DNA of 64,000 bases from Chlorobiota bacterium (GCA_016868665.1 VGGK01000006.1:1-64000), one strand, 5' to 3'. Shown: positions 28,854-39,665, counted from the first letter of the stretch. Notes: a model not told the origin generated them from the letters alone. Numbers and translations: made by a program.

Positions 28854-29268
28854 CTCATGTTACTCCGGACTTTTTGAAAAATGTAAAAATTATGGGCATA
28901 TAATGTAGCATATGGCCGGAACATATACAAGCGATTGATCATAACAGATTACGACGCAGGGAACTCCCCGGACAGGTTATCCGCAATGTTGATAATTTGT
29001 TGACAAAAAAAACATATTACCCGCAAACACAAAACACAAAGGCATCCATAGCTGCCCACAGGTGTGGACAAAACCTTCACGAGAATCTTTTAATGCATGA
29101 ATAATAAAGCAGATAGGGTGTTGATAACTCATACCGGCAAACGCGGCAGATCATGACGGATTTTCAACAGACCGATTGTTATTTATCCACTGAAAACAGT
29201 AACTTGCAAACATTTGATGTGGATAATTCCGATCTCCGCCCCACAATGATTACAATCAATTCGTATCC
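28854..29268. other. candidate chromosomal origin (oriC) with a DnaA-box cluster
   Basis: This 415-base spacer between divergent rpmH and dnaA has no gene. It holds at least seven 9-mers matching or near TTATCCACA: TTATCCGCA at 28977 (+), TTATCAACA at 28987-28995 (-), TTGTCAACA at 28998-29006 (-), TTGTCCACA at 29063-29071 (-), TTATCAACA at 29119-29127 (-), TTATCCACT at 29183-29191 (+), and the perfect consensus at 29218-29226 (-). The flanking sequence is AT-rich. The gene neighbourhood (rpmH/dnaA/dnaN/recF) is the standard bacterial origin context. dnaA promoter elements should also be here but I could not place them with confidence. Confidence 0.85.
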
Positions 29269-30744
29269 ATGACTGACTCGAGATCCACCGCAAAGATGGA
29301 AAACGTATCGCAGAAACACCCGAAAAGCTCCTCACTTGAATATCAGGTCTGGGCATCATGCCTCGATGCGATCAGGGAAAAAATAAATCCTCTCGCATTC
29401 AAGACCTGGTTTATACCCATTAAACCGCTCAGCTTTGCAGGTAACGAACTGACGATCGAGGTACCCAGTCAGTTTTTTTACGAATGGATAGAAGAGAACT
29501 ACTCATCGTACCTGAAACAAGCCCTCAAGGATGTCATAGGTCCCGATGCCAAGCTCATGTACTCGATCGTGATGGATAAATCGCAAGGCCAACCGGTAAC
29601 CATCGAACTTCCTCATCAGAATTGCGTTCCGGATCAATGTCATCCGAAGAAACAGGAATCGGTCTCTTCATCGGTCGCTCGCCAGGATTTCGAAAGAAAC
29701 CTTATGCGTTTCGAAACACACCTGAACACAAAATACACCTTTGATACGCTTATACGAGGCGATTGCAACTCTCTGGCTTTCGCAGCATCGAAGTCCGTTG
29801 CCAGGCATCCCGGCGAAAATGCTTTTAACCCGCTTGTTATTTATGGCGGCGTCGGTCTTGGAAAAACACATATGATTCAGGCAATCGGAAACAGCGTCAG
29901 ATCTAACTGCATCTCGGAAAAGGTACTGTATGTATCAAGTGAAAAATTTGCGATTGATTTCGTCAATGCTATTCAGAACGGAAAAATTCAGGAGTTCTCA
30001 GCATTTTACCGTATGATCGACGTTTTGATAATCGACGATATCCAGTTTTTTGCCGGAAAAGAAAAAACGCAGGAGGAGATATTCCACATCTTCAATACAC
30101 TTCACCAATCCAACAAGCAGATTATTCTTTCTGCGGATCGACCGATCAAGGAGATAAAAGGAATTGAGGATCGATTAATATCCCGCTTCAACTGGGGACT
30201 GTCCGCAGACATACAACCGCCGGATTATGAAACGCGCAAAGCCATCATTCTCAGCAAATTACACCAGAGCGGGGTAAACCTGGATGATACGGTTATAGAG
30301 TTCATAGCAACAAATGTAACCGAAAACGTCAGGGAACTTGAAGGATGTATCGTAAAACTCCTTGCTGCACAATCTCTCGACCACCAGGAAATCGATCTGC
30401 AGTTTACAAAATCGACCCTTAAGGACATTATCCGGCATACTACCAAACAGCTCACCCTCGATACGATAGAAAAGGCTGTGTGTTCTTTCTATAATATTAC
30501 TCCAAATGATCTGAAAGGTAAATCGAAAAAGAAAGAGATCGCCGCCGGAAGACAGATGGCGATGTATCTTGCAAAACTCCTTACGGATTCTTCCCTTAAA
30601 ACAATCGGACTTCATTTCGGAGGACGAGACCATTCAACGGTCATTCATGCTCTCAATACCATTGAAAAACGCGCTGAAGGCGTAAGCGAGGAAAGAAAGA
30701 AAATCGAAGAACTGAAAAAAAGGATTGAGATTCTATCCATGTAA
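29269..30744 (+). CDS. dnaA: chromosomal replication initiator DnaA
   Basis: AAA+ initiator that binds DnaA boxes and melts oriC. Domain I lies at about residues 25-100 ([21 protein letters not shown]), a variable linker follows, and the AAA+ core has Walker [10 protein letters not shown] near 197 and Walker [18 protein letters not shown] near 258. The C-terminal helix-turn-helix contains the DnaA signature [14 protein letters not shown] near 450. 491 residues is normal. The start ATG at 29269 is followed by a second in-frame ATG nine codons later; either is possible. It lies 42 bases beyond the last DnaA box, suggesting autoregulation. Confidence 0.98.
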   Translation: MTDSRSTAKMENVSQKHPKSSSLEYQVWASCLDAIREKINPLAFKTWFIPIKPLSFAGNELTIEVPSQFFYEWIEENYSSYLKQALKDVIGPDAKLMYSIVMDKSQGQPVTIELPHQNCVPDQCHPKKQESVSSSVARQDFERNLMRFETHLNTKYTFDTLIRGDCNSLAFAASKSVARHPGENAFNPLVIYGGVGLGKTHMIQAIGNSVRSNCISEKVLYVSSEKFAIDFVNAIQNGKIQEFSAFYRMIDVLIIDDIQFFAGKEKTQEEIFHIFNTLHQSNKQIILSADRPIKEIKGIEDRLISRFNWGLSADIQPPDYETRKAIILSKLHQSGVNLDDTVIEFIATNVTENVRELEGCIVKLLAAQSLDHQEIDLQFTKSTLKDIIRHTTKQLTLDTIEKAVCSFYNITPNDLKGKSKKKEIAAGRQMAMYLAKLLTDSSLKTIGLHFGGRDHSTVIHALNTIEKRAEGVSEERKKIEELKKRIEILSM

Positions 30745-31025
30745 TCCACCGAAACCGTGTATAACCTGTTGAAATCGTGTTAAGCGCATGTTGGTAAACC
30801 GCAGCTTTTCAACACACTGACCAAACGTCTGACAATCGTAAACAAACGACCAACAGAAAACACCTGCTCCAATACACAGGTTGCCAACAGCGAGTTCTAG
30901 CGAAGTTGTAACGATAATATCAATAAATATAATGTTATACGAATCCGGTCAGTAAGTTGTCAAGAAATCAACAGGATATACAACAACAACAACATTTTAT
31001 AAAATAAAAACAGATAAAGAGTAAG
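30745..31025. other. dnaA-dnaN spacer, AT-rich, no gene seen
   Basis: A 281-base noncoding stretch. The last 100 bases are very AT-rich with ACAACAACAACA-type runs near 30980-31000 and a poly-A/T stretch before dnaN. Only degenerate DnaA-box-like words (for example TTTTCAACA near 30808) are visible. It could hold the dnaN promoter or a DNA-unwinding segment of a bipartite origin; the sequence alone does not decide. Confidence 0.4.
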
Positions 31026-32153
31026 ATGATGCAATTTTCTTCAACAATACGTCACCTCCAGGATGGCGTAGGAAAGGTCTCCCTTGCGATTCCTGCAAAG
31101 ACAATCGACCCAAGGTTCGATAATGTCCATTTAAGTATCGAAAACGGTACGCTTACGCTTTTCGCTACAGACGGGGAAATCTCTGTAACCGCTTTTTGTG
31201 GCGTTGAAACGACGGATTCCGGGAATATCGGGATAAAGGCAAAAACACTTCAGGAATTTCTCAGGAGCATGTATGATACCCCTGTAACATTTACAATAAA
31301 TCGTCAGGAGATCAGCGATCACGGAATGGTTTCAATAAAGACCGACAAGGGGCGATATACAATACCATGCATGTTTGAGAACAAGCAGGAAAAGAACGAG
31401 AAGGCATATGATATAGCGATTGAACTCCAAACGTCGGAATTGCTTGATCTTGTTCACAAAACGATATTCGCATGCAGTGTTGACGGAATGAGACCGGCAA
31501 TGATGGGTGTTCTGTTTGAAATAGAAGAAAACAGAATTACGGGCGTGGCAACTGACGGACACAGACTGGTACGCTGCAGAAAACCTATAGAAACGCATGT
31601 TCAGGAAAAGCAGAAAATTGTTGTCCCTGCAAGAGTTCTTTCAATTCTTCAGAAACTTTCTCAATCAGATATCGTTACGATGTCTATTGACGAAGAACGA
31701 CGCTCTGTAAGATTCTGTATGGACAACGTAGTACTTGATGCTGCTCTTATCGTTGAGCCCTATCCAAATTATGAAGCCGTCATACCTGTTGAACATGACA
31801 AGAAAATGCTGGCCGAAAGGACGGATATTTACGATTCTGTTCGAAGAGTTGGAAGGTTTTCAAGCATCGGTGATATAAAAGTTGAAGTGGATGGGGATAA
31901 AACAAGAATTATGGCTGAAAATACAAATGAGGGAGAATCGGCTCAAGAGGAAATCGGCTGCAATTTTACAGGAGAACCCATCACTATAGGATTCAATGCC
32001 AAATTCATCGAAGCGGCGCTTTCACATATTGATGAAAAGGAGATCATCATAGAGATGAAAAGTCCTACCACCGCAGTCATATTCAAACCTTCCGAACAAA
32101 AGGAACAGGAAGATCTGATTATACTTGTCATGCCTGTTCGCATCAATAATTGA
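31026..32153 (+). CDS. dnaN: DNA polymerase III beta subunit (sliding clamp)
   Basis: Ring-shaped processivity clamp for DNA polymerase III. The three-domain beta-clamp pattern is recognisable. Landmarks are [19 protein letters not shown] in domain 1, [24 protein letters not shown] in domain 2 and the C-terminal LVMPVRI, which is the hydrophobic-pocket tail (MPVR/MPMR). 375 residues is normal. Two Met codons in a row leave the start ambiguous by one residue. recF follows after 16 bases. Confidence 0.97.
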   Translation: MMQFSSTIRHLQDGVGKVSLAIPAKTIDPRFDNVHLSIENGTLTLFATDGEISVTAFCGVETTDSGNIGIKAKTLQEFLRSMYDTPVTFTINRQEISDHGMVSIKTDKGRYTIPCMFENKQEKNEKAYDIAIELQTSELLDLVHKTIFACSVDGMRPAMMGVLFEIEENRITGVATDGHRLVRCRKPIETHVQEKQKIVVPARVLSILQKLSQSDIVTMSIDEERRSVRFCMDNVVLDAALIVEPYPNYEAVIPVEHDKKMLAERTDIYDSVRRVGRFSSIGDIKVEVDGDKTRIMAENTNEGESAQEEIGCNFTGEPITIGFNAKFIEAALSHIDEKEIIIEMKSPTTAVIFKPSEQKEQEDLIILVMPVRINN

Positions 32154-32169
32154 CAGGAGATAGTCGTTC

Positions 32170-33282
32170 TTGATTATACGGCAGATACAATTTGTACAGT
32201 TCAGGAATCATGCAACCCTCACATTCGAACCGGAAAACGGCATAAATCTGGTTTTCGGTTCGAATGGAACAGGGAAAACATCTATTCTGGAAGGTATTCA
32301 TTACTGCTGCCTTACAAAAGGTTTTATAAGTAGTTATGACGTAGAGTGCGTAACATCGGGATCATCCTTTTTTGTTGCTCGGGGGAAATTTGAAGCCGAT
32401 AATGGATCGAAAATAAGCGTAAAAATATCGTACAGCAAGGATAACGGCAAGCAACTGAGCGTAAATGGTTCTAATATATCTTCTTTTTCAGAACATATAG
32501 GTACCTTGCCCTGCTTAACGTTTTCACCTGGAGATACCGCCATTGTGAACGGCGCACCAACAGAAAGAAGACGAATGCTCGATAACGCAATTTGTCAGAC
32601 AGATTCGATATACCTTGAATCGCTCATTCAGTATAAAAGACTCCTGCAGCAGAGAAATGCCCTTTTATCAAACAGGAACAATCAACTGATTGATTTATCG
32701 ATGCTCGATGTTCTTACGGAACAACTCGCATATAAAGCCGTCACTATAGTACAGACAAGGCAGATTTTTTTACAGAGTATAATACCGGAACTCGTAAGGA
32801 TGCATGGTATCATATCAGGGGGAGTACAACCAACGATAACATACAAGTGCTCTTTTTACAACGGTGATTCAACATATTTCAGAAAAGAAATTATGTTGCA
32901 TCTATTACTGAAGTATCTTAAGGAAAAAAGAAATGAGGAAATCTCCAGGGGTCAGACTGCAGCAGGCCCACACAGGGATGATATTCAGTTTTTTATGAGG
33001 GAAAGAGATGTAAAAAAGTACGCTTCCCAAGGACAGAAAAGAACATTTATTATCGCGTTGAAACTTGCTCTATATGAGTATTTTAAAAGTAAAAAAGAGG
33101 AGAGACCTATTTGTCTGTTTGACGATATTTTCAGCGAACTCGATAAAGAACGTTCAGGAGCATTATTATCAATAATGAAACAATACGGCCAGACTATCAT
33201 AACATCAACTGAAAGGTTACATGAATCATACATAAATGCTGTTAATATTTATGATATATCAGCAAAGGGAAAAACATCGTGA
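32170..33282 (+). CDS. recF: DNA replication and repair protein RecF (TTG start)
   Basis: SMC-like ATPase that loads RecA at single-strand gaps with RecO and RecR. Walker A is GSNGTGKTS near residue 30, LCLTFSPGDTAIV-type ABC core follows, and the signature/Walker B region reads SQGQKRTFIIALKLALYEY and CLFDDIFSELDKERS near 285-325. 370 residues fits. The start is TTG at 32170, with AGGAGA nine bases upstream; no in-frame ATG lies nearby that keeps the conserved N-terminal beta strand. Its stop overlaps the next gene as GTGA. Confidence 0.95.
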   Translation: MIIRQIQFVQFRNHATLTFEPENGINLVFGSNGTGKTSILEGIHYCCLTKGFISSYDVECVTSGSSFFVARGKFEADNGSKISVKISYSKDNGKQLSVNGSNISSFSEHIGTLPCLTFSPGDTAIVNGAPTERRRMLDNAICQTDSIYLESLIQYKRLLQQRNALLSNRNNQLIDLSMLDVLTEQLAYKAVTIVQTRQIFLQSIIPELVRMHGIISGGVQPTITYKCSFYNGDSTYFRKEIMLHLLLKYLKEKRNEEISRGQTAAGPHRDDIQFFMRERDVKKYASQGQKRTFIIALKLALYEYFKSKKEERPICLFDDIFSELDKERSGALLSIMKQYGQTIITSTERLHESYINAVNIYDISAKGKTS

Positions 33283-33569
33283 AGAGCAAGACACCCAGAA
33301 AGCTCGATGACATAGTCAACGATGTATGCAGAGGGCTTGGTATAAAAGACGAAAGACTTCAGTACAGGGTATTTAAAGCATGGAGAGACATAGCAGGAGA
33401 TATAATAGACGACATAACAGTCGCAGAGAGACTCACAGGAGGCAGATTATACATACGGGTGAAAAATTCCGCATGGAGGATGGAATTGAATTTCAGAAAA
33501 AAAGAACTCGCAGAAAAAATGAATAACGTTCTCGGAAAGGAAAAGATAAAGGAAATTATATTCCGGTGA
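33279..33569 (+). CDS. DciA-like (DUF721) protein, possible replicative-helicase loader
   Basis: A 96-residue DUF721 protein. The family includes DciA, the ancestral loader or regulator of DnaB helicase in bacteria lacking DnaC/DnaI. Recognisable parts are the central VFKAWRDIAGDIIDDITVAERL and the beta-rich ending LYIRVKNSAWRMELNFRKKEL. It starts with GTG at 33279, overlapping the recF stop, and therefore is translationally coupled to recF. The placement beside dnaA-dnaN-recF supports a replication role. Confidence 0.8.
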   Translation: MKSKTPRKLDDIVNDVCRGLGIKDERLQYRVFKAWRDIAGDIIDDITVAERLTGGRLYIRVKNSAWRMELNFRKKELAEKMNNVLGKEKIKEIIFR

Positions 33570-33571
33570 CA

Positions 33572-33619
33572 TTTCCGGCGCCGCCTGAAATAACATAATG
33601 AAGTAAACAGCGCCGGAAA
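33572..33619. terminator. inverted repeat between convergent dciA-like and flavodiiron genes
   Basis: TTTCCGGCGC (33572-33581) and its exact complement GCGCCGGAAA (33610-33619) are separated by 28 bases. It lies between two convergent genes, where a shared terminator would be expected, but there is no T-run after either arm, so intrinsic termination is doubtful. Confidence 0.4.
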
Positions 33620-33637
33620 GAAAGATGAGAAGATTGA

Positions 33638-34861
33638 CTAAATGTTACAGCTCAGCTGATACAGCTCTATCATTCTATCGGCAAAAGATTTGCCGAATGT
33701 TATACACTCATTGAATTCCGGCTCATGCGGCTGGAATTTGATTCTGACGTTTTTATCGAAAACATTCAGTTTAAGAAGAGAAAAGTTTGTTTCGATCATC
33801 TTCACTCCCTCACCGCTCCAGCCGAATGAACCGAACGCAGCAGCCAGTTTGCCTTTGTCGCGTATGGGATTGATAGCGGCAAAAAGCTGGTAGATCTGCG
33901 GTAATATATTCTGATTTATTGTTGGAGAACCTACAATGATTCCAGAACAATGGGCAATCTTATCTTCAAGTTTAGAAAAGTGAATATTTTCAACGTCACA
34001 GATATCGATCGTGAAATCGCATGACTGTTTGAGACCATCGGCAATCTTGTGGGCAAGAAGAGCTGTGTTCTCATAAGCAGATACGTATGCTATCAGAATA
34101 TTTTTTTCGTTTGGAAGTGCGATGGCGTTAGATGCATAACGATGAGAAAGATCTACGTATTTTTTCCAGTGAGTGCGTAGAATAGGCCCATGACCAGGAC
34201 AGATTACCTGAATATCAAGAGGTTTGATCTTTTCAATAGCCTGCAGCATATATTTACTGAACGGCCTTAAAATGGCATCAAAATAATAGGTGAAAGCGTC
34301 GTCGAAATCTCCGACAAGATCGTCGTACATTTCCTCATGGGAAAAATGAGAACCGAAAGAATCGCAGGTGAAAAGAACACGATCCTCTTCAAGCCAGGTA
34401 TATATAGTATCGGGCCAATGAAGGTTTGGAGCGCCTATGAAATGAAGAGTCTTGTTGCCGAGATCGAGGGAATCGCCATTCTTGACAACAAGATGCTTGA
34501 AGTCATGTCCAGTCTGATCGCGCAGGAACTTTATCGCATTACCGCTGCCGACCACAGTTGCGCCTGGAGCAACGCTCAGAAGGTTGTGAACATTGCCGGA
34601 ATGATCCGGTTCAGTATGATCCACAATAATGTACTCGATCTCAGAGGGATCTGTAACCTGTTTCAACTTATCAAGATAAGAAGGCCAGAACTTTGCTTTT
34701 GTTGTTTCGACAACAGTTTTTTTATCGGCATTGATAAAATACGAGTTGTATGTTGTACCATACTTCGTTTCCATGACAATGTCGAAAGTGATCAGGCCTG
34801 GATCAAGTACACCTATCCATGTTACGTCATTAGTAACAGCAAGAATTTTATTGTCGGTCAT
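33638..34861 (-). CDS. flavodiiron protein (oxygen/NO-reducing FprA type)
   Basis: Soluble protein with an N-terminal metallo-beta-lactamase-like diiron domain and a C-terminal flavodoxin domain. It reduces O2 to water or NO to N2O using electrons from rubredoxin or a similar donor. Diiron ligands are seen in [10 protein letters not shown] near residues 82-91, in the CDSFGSHFS segment near 170, and in CPGHGP near 224. The FMN-binding flavodoxin part begins at [16 protein letters not shown] near 255 and includes [12 protein letters not shown] and [14 protein letters not shown]. 407 residues is the class A size. In an anaerobic phototroph, protection against O2 is the likely role (inference). 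Confidence 0.93.
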   Translation of the reverse strand: MTDNKILAVTNDVTWIGVLDPGLITFDIVMETKYGTTYNSYFINADKKTVVETTKAKFWPSYLDKLKQVTDPSEIEYIIVDHTEPDHSGNVHNLLSVAPGATVVGSGNAIKFLRDQTGHDFKHLVVKNGDSLDLGNKTLHFIGAPNLHWPDTIYTWLEEDRVLFTCDSFGSHFSHEEMYDDLVGDFDDAFTYYFDAILRPFSKYMLQAIEKIKPLDIQVICPGHGPILRTHWKKYVDLSHRYASNAIALPNEKNILIAYVSAYENTALLAHKIADGLKQSCDFTIDICDVENIHFSKLEDKIAHCSGIIVGSPTINQNILPQIYQLFAAINPIRDKGKLAAAFGSFGWSGEGVKMIETNFSLLKLNVFDKNVRIKFQPHEPEFNECITFGKSFADRMIELYQLSCNI

Positions 34862-34959
34862 AAAGTGGAATTTGAATGTTTGGAAAAAGACAAAATATCA
34901 TACAAAAATACATAAAACACCGGCACATAGTTCCATAAAATGAATTAGAGTGTTCAGGA

Positions 34960-37344
34960 TTATAAGTCATTATTGAATACGTCGGATGATGTGATACGTG
35001 TTTCCTTTATAAGTTCAATACCATCAGGAGAAAAAGCAAAAAGAGTGTCGGCAGAAAAAATCATGCTGAAATCCTGGGGTTTAAAAAACGGAAGAAATTT
35101 CTGACAGTATTCATCGAGCCTCTTGAGATAAAAAGCTGTATTGTCGTCCGGCTTTTCAGAATCCCAATCAGAAGCAAGACGTCCTTTATCGAAAAATGAA
35201 GAAGAATTGCCGGAGCCGCTTATATAATAGGTGATCCTGTCGCCTTTCGAAAACGGATTACCTGATTTCAGTGCAAGTTCATACGTAACAGATTTTGAAC
35301 GTTTTCCATTTCTGACATCTTCGAGATACTGGTCAAGAGATGATTTCAAGGATTCAGTCCTTGAAATCTCTGTAATATCCAATCTGTGATCCTGTATCTT
35401 ACGACGGTATTCCATAAACAGATCATGAATACCGCATATATCTTCAGAAAGTAGTTTCTCGAAACCACGCTTAATGAAATCCCTTCCGAATTTTTCACCG
35501 CTCCTGCTGGTAAGAGATGATCCTTTAATGGTCATAACGTCATCATAACCAAGAAGGGCATAATTTTTCTTCAGGTATGAAATCATTTTTTTAAATCTGC
35601 CGTCATATCCTATCTGAATGCCTTCCGGCATTTGTGACGACACATCGCTGACAAGTTTTCTCTCATCCTCTTCTGAACAGATATGTGGCGGAGGAATAAA
35701 AAGAATACCGTCTGTATCAACTTCAATAACGCGACAATCGCGTGATTCGAACTCGGCAATCATTTTTTTCGCGATACTCTGACCTGTTGAGGTTACCCTG
35801 TCAGCTTCAGAATAATCATTGAATATTCCACCCTGAAAGCCAAGATAACCGTACATGGCGTTGACAAGGATTTTGAAAGAAGATTGCATCGCATCAAAAT
35901 TTCCACAAAGAGCGGGAATGCCATTTTTTTTGTACAATCCGCTGAGTTGTTTTGCCTTGAAACGGAGGTCTTTAAGATCATGAAGCACACCGGGGAAAAC
36001 ACGAAGAGCATCGCTTTTCGGACAAATATCGAATGAAATCATGATAGAAGGATAAAGAGATTCGACATCAGCATAAACAACAGGACCGAGAATGCCTTTG
36101 AGAAATACTTCTGTATATCCTCCCATGAACTGCTGACCAGATGAGGGTTTAGGAATGGAATGTTTCTGACGAAGATATTCGCGAACAAAGAGCGATTCGA
36201 TTTTTGCTGCCGGCCCGAGACGGGATGTCATGCCATACGTGAAAGGAAGCATCTGAGTCGTATAGAAATTGCTGCCGGACAGTAAGCTGGAAAGATCCCG
36301 TGTTTCGATGACATCATCAAGCGCATAGTCAAGAAGTTTTTCATAGTCATTATCCCAGGTGGATGCGATATCATTGTAATCTATATAGGTTCTGTCCTGA
36401 GCGGCGATACCGAAATGTCTTGCAACAGCTTTCAGCCCGTAACTCTGCATGGAACGTCTCGATACGTCATAATTTTGAACCAGAAATAGCGTATCGACGA
36501 CATGACGTCCCGGGATATCGAAATAAGGAAAATCGATCGTTCGTTCTGCAAAACGGATGCTTGACGGATAGCTTCGAGGAAGCATACCATCTCTTCCTAT
36601 GGAGAATGACACTCCATGATGATCACAACGACGCTGCAGATATGGCAGATCGAAACTGAAGATGTTATGACCTTCAATAACATCGGGATTTCTGCTAGTA
36701 ATTGTTTCTACAACCTGCTTCAGCAGCTCTTTTTCGGATCTGGCTTTCGAATGCAGTACCTCTTTCCAACCCATGTTGTCAGAAAGGGACACAATAATGA
36801 TTTCATCGGAAAATCGATCATGTTTATCGTTACTGAGGTTACCAGGCCTGTAATACGTTTCAATATCAAGCTGCAGCCGATGCAGATCTTCGAAGAGCAT
36901 TCCCTTGAACAGGGTTTTGCCTGTCTGAAGAAAATATTGAGATAAACCGTCGCCTTTACTGTATGTAAGAGGGCTGTATCCATCATGATCCGATATGTTT
37001 TTATTCCATGAATCTGAGTCCGATTTCTCATTGATGAAGTCGAGAGCAGCACGATACATTTTCCAGCTGTCGAAAATAGCGAGATACTGATAGAAGTTGG
37101 AGCCGTGAAGTTTCACTAGCCAGAACTTTTTCTGGTTTTCCGGAACAAAGCCGTCAAGAACGGCACCGTCAGAAAGAAAAAAGAAGGGATAAAACGGATC
37201 GTCACGAAATTGCACGGAATCGCCTTCACGAAAAAATAGTCTGATAAGGCTGTCAGAGAGCTGATAGGCGCCAACAATGCGCTCCTCTTTATCTTTACCG
37301 AAAAGAAGCGTGTTATCGATGATGTCATGAATTAGGTTGTCCAT
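34960..37344 (-). CDS. family B DNA polymerase with 3'-5' exonuclease (PolII/archaeal-type)
   Basis: A 794-residue family B polymerase. The exonuclease motifs are intact: LDIET (Exo I, near residue 160), [12 protein letters not shown] (Exo II) and [12 protein letters not shown] (Exo III). The polymerase motifs are also intact: [10 protein letters not shown] (motif A, near 423), [13 protein letters not shown] (motif B, near 495), VDTDG (motif C, near 543), and a downstream [12 protein letters not shown] few E. coli Pol II-like proteins and many archaeal replicases share this layout. I use the ATG at 37344; the frame is open to a TTG six bases upstream. It lies 55 bases after mnmG with a parS palindrome in the gap. 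A repair or translesion role is more likely than bulk replication, by inference. Confidence 0.92.
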   Translation of the reverse strand: MDNLIHDIIDNTLLFGKDKEERIVGAYQLSDSLIRLFFREGDSVQFRDDPFYPFFFLSDGAVLDGFVPENQKKFWLVKLHGSNFYQYLAIFDSWKMYRAALDFINEKSDSDSWNKNISDHDGYSPLTYSKGDGLSQYFLQTGKTLFKGMLFEDLHRLQLDIETYYRPGNLSNDKHDRFSDEIIIVSLSDNMGWKEVLHSKARSEKELLKQVVETITSRNPDVIEGHNIFSFDLPYLQRRCDHHGVSFSIGRDGMLPRSYPSSIRFAERTIDFPYFDIPGRHVVDTLFLVQNYDVSRRSMQSYGLKAVARHFGIAAQDRTYIDYNDIASTWDNDYEKLLDYALDDVIETRDLSSLLSGSNFYTTQMLPFTYGMTSRLGPAAKIESLFVREYLRQKHSIPKPSSGQQFMGGYTEVFLKGILGPVVYADVESLYPSIMISFDICPKSDALRVFPGVLHDLKDLRFKAKQLSGLYKKNGIPALCGNFDAMQSSFKILVNAMYGYLGFQGGIFNDYSEADRVTSTGQSIAKKMIAEFESRDCRVIEVDTDGILFIPPPHICSEEDERKLVSDVSSQMPEGIQIGYDGRFKKMISYLKKNYALLGYDDVMTIKGSSLTSRSGEKFGRDFIKRGFEKLLSEDICGIHDLFMEYRRKIQDHRLDITEISRTESLKSSLDQYLEDVRNGKRSKSVTYELALKSGNPFSKGDRITYYISGSGNSSSFFDKGRLASDWDSEKPDDNTAFYLKRLDEYCQKFLPFFKPQDFSMIFSADTLFAFSPDGIELIKETRITSSDVFNNDL

Positions 37345-37380
37345 GAACAAAATAAGATGAAAATGAAATAATGATTGCGA

Positions 37381-37396
37381 TGTTTCACGTGAAACA
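37381..37396. promoter_or_regulatory. parS chromosome-partition site 1
   Basis: TGTTTCACGTGAAACA, an exact 16-bp copy of the bacterial parS consensus bound by ParB. The symmetry extends outward (GCGA...TCGC) to 24 bp. It lies in the short gap between the mnmG stop and the family B polymerase start, about 8.3 kb from the candidate origin. Confidence 0.93.
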
Positions 37397-37407
37397 TCGC
37401 AGATGAG

Positions 37408-39273
37408 TCAGCGACCGAGTTTTACCATCAGAACCGAAATATCGGCGGGTGAAACGCCAAGTATTCTCGATGCCTGGCCTATCGTTTCAGGACGGTGTTT
37501 CGACAGTTTTTCCCTGCCTTCACTTGAAAGACCGTGAACGGATTCGAACGAAAATGCCTGTGGTATATGCAGGGATTCCATGCGGGATATGCGTTCGGAG
37601 AGAAGCATGTCCCGTTTCAGGTAACCCTCGTACTTAATATCGATCTCAACTTGTTCGAATACAAGCGGATCAGAAGAAAATCGGAAAATCATTTCCTTGA
37701 ACACCGGTGAGCATCCGAAAAGAAGAGAGAAATGTATACCGTGTCGTTTAAGAAGAGTTGACGCAGAAAGGGAAGACTTGATTTTCTGAATGCCATGCAT
37801 TGCAAGATGATCGTTTATGAGATCAGGAGAAAAAGAGAACGATGATGCAGCGTTTCTTACCTGTTCGATGGCATCGGATTTTCGGGAGCAGGCATACATT
37901 GCAGAATCAGAAATAAGACCGGCATCATGACCTGATTTGCTGAGACGGAGATCCGCATTATCGTGTCTGAGATGGAGTCTATGTTCCGCAGATGAGGTGA
38001 ACATCCTGTAGGGCTCATCAGTTTCCTTGGTGATCAGATCATCTATAAGTACGCCTATATATGCATCCGAACGTTTAAGAAGCAGCGGGTCGCGGTTCCT
38101 GAGCTTAAGTGATGCGTTTAATCCGGCCATAAGTCCCTGAGCGGCAGCCTCCTCATAGCCCGAAGTTCCGTTTATCTGTCCTGCAAAATATAGATTATCG
38201 ATAATTTTCGTCTCCAGTGTTCTCCCGATCTGATAGGGGAAGAAATAATCATATTCTATTGCATAGCCCGGTCGTATAATCCTGACCTCTTCAAGACCAG
38301 GAATTGTTTGCAGTGCATTTCTTTGAATATCCTCAGGAAGTGATGTCGAAAATCCGTTGACATACATTTCGTTGGTATCGTATCCTTCCGGTTCAAGAAA
38401 GATGTGATGATTGTCCTTGTGTGAAAAACGGTTGATTTTGTCCTCTATGGAAGGGCAGTACCGAGGTCCCGTACCCTGAACCTTTCCGGTAAAGAGAGGT
38501 GATCGGTCAAAACCGGTTCTGAGGATGGCATGCGTTTCAGGTGTTGTTCTGGTCAGATAGCAGCTGAGCTGATTTATCGAAGATAGAGATCCGGTCGAAA
38601 AAGAAAATGGAACAGGGTCTGGATCTCCATACTGCTCTTCAACACGAGTATAATCGACGCTTCTTTTATCGATACGGGGAGGAGTTCCTGTTTTAAGTCG
38701 CCCATATCTGAATCCCAAATCGGCAAGATTCTCGGTAAGACCGAGTACTGGCGGTTCCGCAATGGTTCTGCCGCCGGGATAATGAGTCATTCCAATGTGA
38801 ATAAGACCATTGAGAAATGTGCCACATGTCAGGATAACGGCTTTCGAACAGATACGGGTACCGGTTGAAATGTATACACCATCAGCTTTCCCGCAGCTGA
38901 CATGGATCGCCGTAACAGTATCCTGTAGAAGGTCGATATTTCGTTCAAGTTCGATGACTCTTCGCATATAGAGCGAGTAGCGCGTTCGATCTGCCTGGGC
39001 TCTGGGTGAGCGCATCGCAGGGCCTTTGCTTGTGTTGAGCATGCGGAACTGAATTCCTGTGTTATCGATAGCCTTACCCATTTCTCCACCAAGAGCGTCG
39101 ATTTCTCTCGTTATCTGGCCTTTGGCAACACCTCCGATAGCGGGATTGCATGACATTCTTGCCAATGCGGACAGATCGGAACTGATGAGCAGACATGACA
39201 TACCTGTTCTTGCTGCTGCAAGCGCGGCTTCACAGCCGGCATGTCCTCCGCCTGCGACAATAATATCATACAT
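37408..39273 (-). CDS. mnmG: tRNA uridine-34 5-carboxymethylaminomethyl modification enzyme MnmG (GidA)
   Basis: FAD-dependent enzyme that, with MnmE, installs the cmnm5 group at U34 of several tRNAs. The N-terminal dinucleotide loop reads [19 protein letters not shown] (residues 6-24), followed by [13 protein letters not shown] (near 42-54), [12 protein letters not shown] (near 150), [12 protein letters not shown] and [28 protein letters not shown] and [14 protein letters not shown] are also diagnostic. 621 residues is the family length. mnmG is commonly close to oriC, and here parS sites lie on both sides. Confidence 0.98.
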   Translation of the reverse strand: MYDIIVAGGGHAGCEAALAAARTGMSCLLISSDLSALARMSCNPAIGGVAKGQITREIDALGGEMGKAIDNTGIQFRMLNTSKGPAMRSPRAQADRTRYSLYMRRVIELERNIDLLQDTVTAIHVSCGKADGVYISTGTRICSKAVILTCGTFLNGLIHIGMTHYPGGRTIAEPPVLGLTENLADLGFRYGRLKTGTPPRIDKRSVDYTRVEEQYGDPDPVPFSFSTGSLSSINQLSCYLTRTTPETHAILRTGFDRSPLFTGKVQGTGPRYCPSIEDKINRFSHKDNHHIFLEPEGYDTNEMYVNGFSTSLPEDIQRNALQTIPGLEEVRIIRPGYAIEYDYFFPYQIGRTLETKIIDNLYFAGQINGTSGYEEAAAQGLMAGLNASLKLRNRDPLLLKRSDAYIGVLIDDLITKETDEPYRMFTSSAEHRLHLRHDNADLRLSKSGHDAGLISDSAMYACSRKSDAIEQVRNAASSFSFSPDLINDHLAMHGIQKIKSSLSASTLLKRHGIHFSLLFGCSPVFKEMIFRFSSDPLVFEQVEIDIKYEGYLKRDMLLSERISRMESLHIPQAFSFESVHGLSSEGREKLSKHRPETIGQASRILGVSPADISVLMVKLGR

Positions 39274-39287
39274 GATATATGCCTTTG

Positions 39288-39303
39288 TGTTTCACGTGAA
39301 ACA
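39288..39303. promoter_or_regulatory. parS chromosome-partition site 2
   Basis: A second exact TGTTTCACGTGAAACA palindrome, 15 bases ahead of the mnmG start and about 10.2 kb from the candidate origin. With site 1 it brackets mnmG. The parAB genes themselves are not in the window. Confidence 0.93.
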
Positions 39304-39508
39304 TTACTGGTTTATGCTAATAAGCTGATAGTTCGACAATTGAACGACGCCCTGGTTCGTTCCGGTTATTATATAATGAATAAAGTAATAGCAAAGTAAG
39401 TATCGCAATTTGTGTCATTTTTGTTCAGGCACCATCTGATTGTCTGAATCTCTATGGGTCATATTCCCCGCCTCTTGAGTCGTAATGATATTATAGAGTT
39501 GTCTTCAA

Positions 39509-39537
39509 AATAACCCGCTGCTTGCGGCGGGGTTCTT
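39509..39537 (+). terminator. possible hairpin/terminator in the soxY leader
   Basis: AACCCGCTGC and GCGGCGGGGTT can pair around a two-base loop with one bulged G, followed by CTTTATT. The T-run is short. It could end a short leader transcript or act as an attenuator ahead of soxY, but the evidence is modest. Confidence 0.4.
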
Positions 39538-39641
39538 TATTAACAAGGAGGAAATTGTTATCATTAAATTACAGTAAATATTTAGGATCGATCAGGCCTG
39601 CTTTGACGACAATAAAAATATTTGCATCGATGCAGGGAATT

Positions 39642-39665
39642 TTATATAATCATATAGTTATATAA
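39642..39665. promoter_or_regulatory. repeated TTATATAA element, candidate operator upstream of soxY
   Basis: TTATATAA occurs at 39642-39649 and again at 39658-39665, separated by eight bases, about 55 bases upstream of the soxY start. Each half is itself a palindrome. The spacing of 16 bases between half-site centres and the AT-rich symmetry suit a dimeric winged-helix repressor, such as ArsR-family sulfide sensors, but no regulator gene is in the window. The element could simply be an AT-rich promoter. Confidence 0.4.

Noticed and set aside
30950-31020. Possible DnaA-trio or second origin element in the dnaA-dnaN spacer
   Set aside because: The ACAAC repeats do not match the trio pattern well and DnaA boxes here are degenerate; noted as AT-rich only.
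39555-39665. A 36-codon TTG-started frame behind AAGGAGG in the soxY leader
   Set aside because: The spacing from AAGGAGG to TTG is only three bases, the product resembles nothing I know, and it runs into the TTATATAA element. I kept it only as part of the spacer description.
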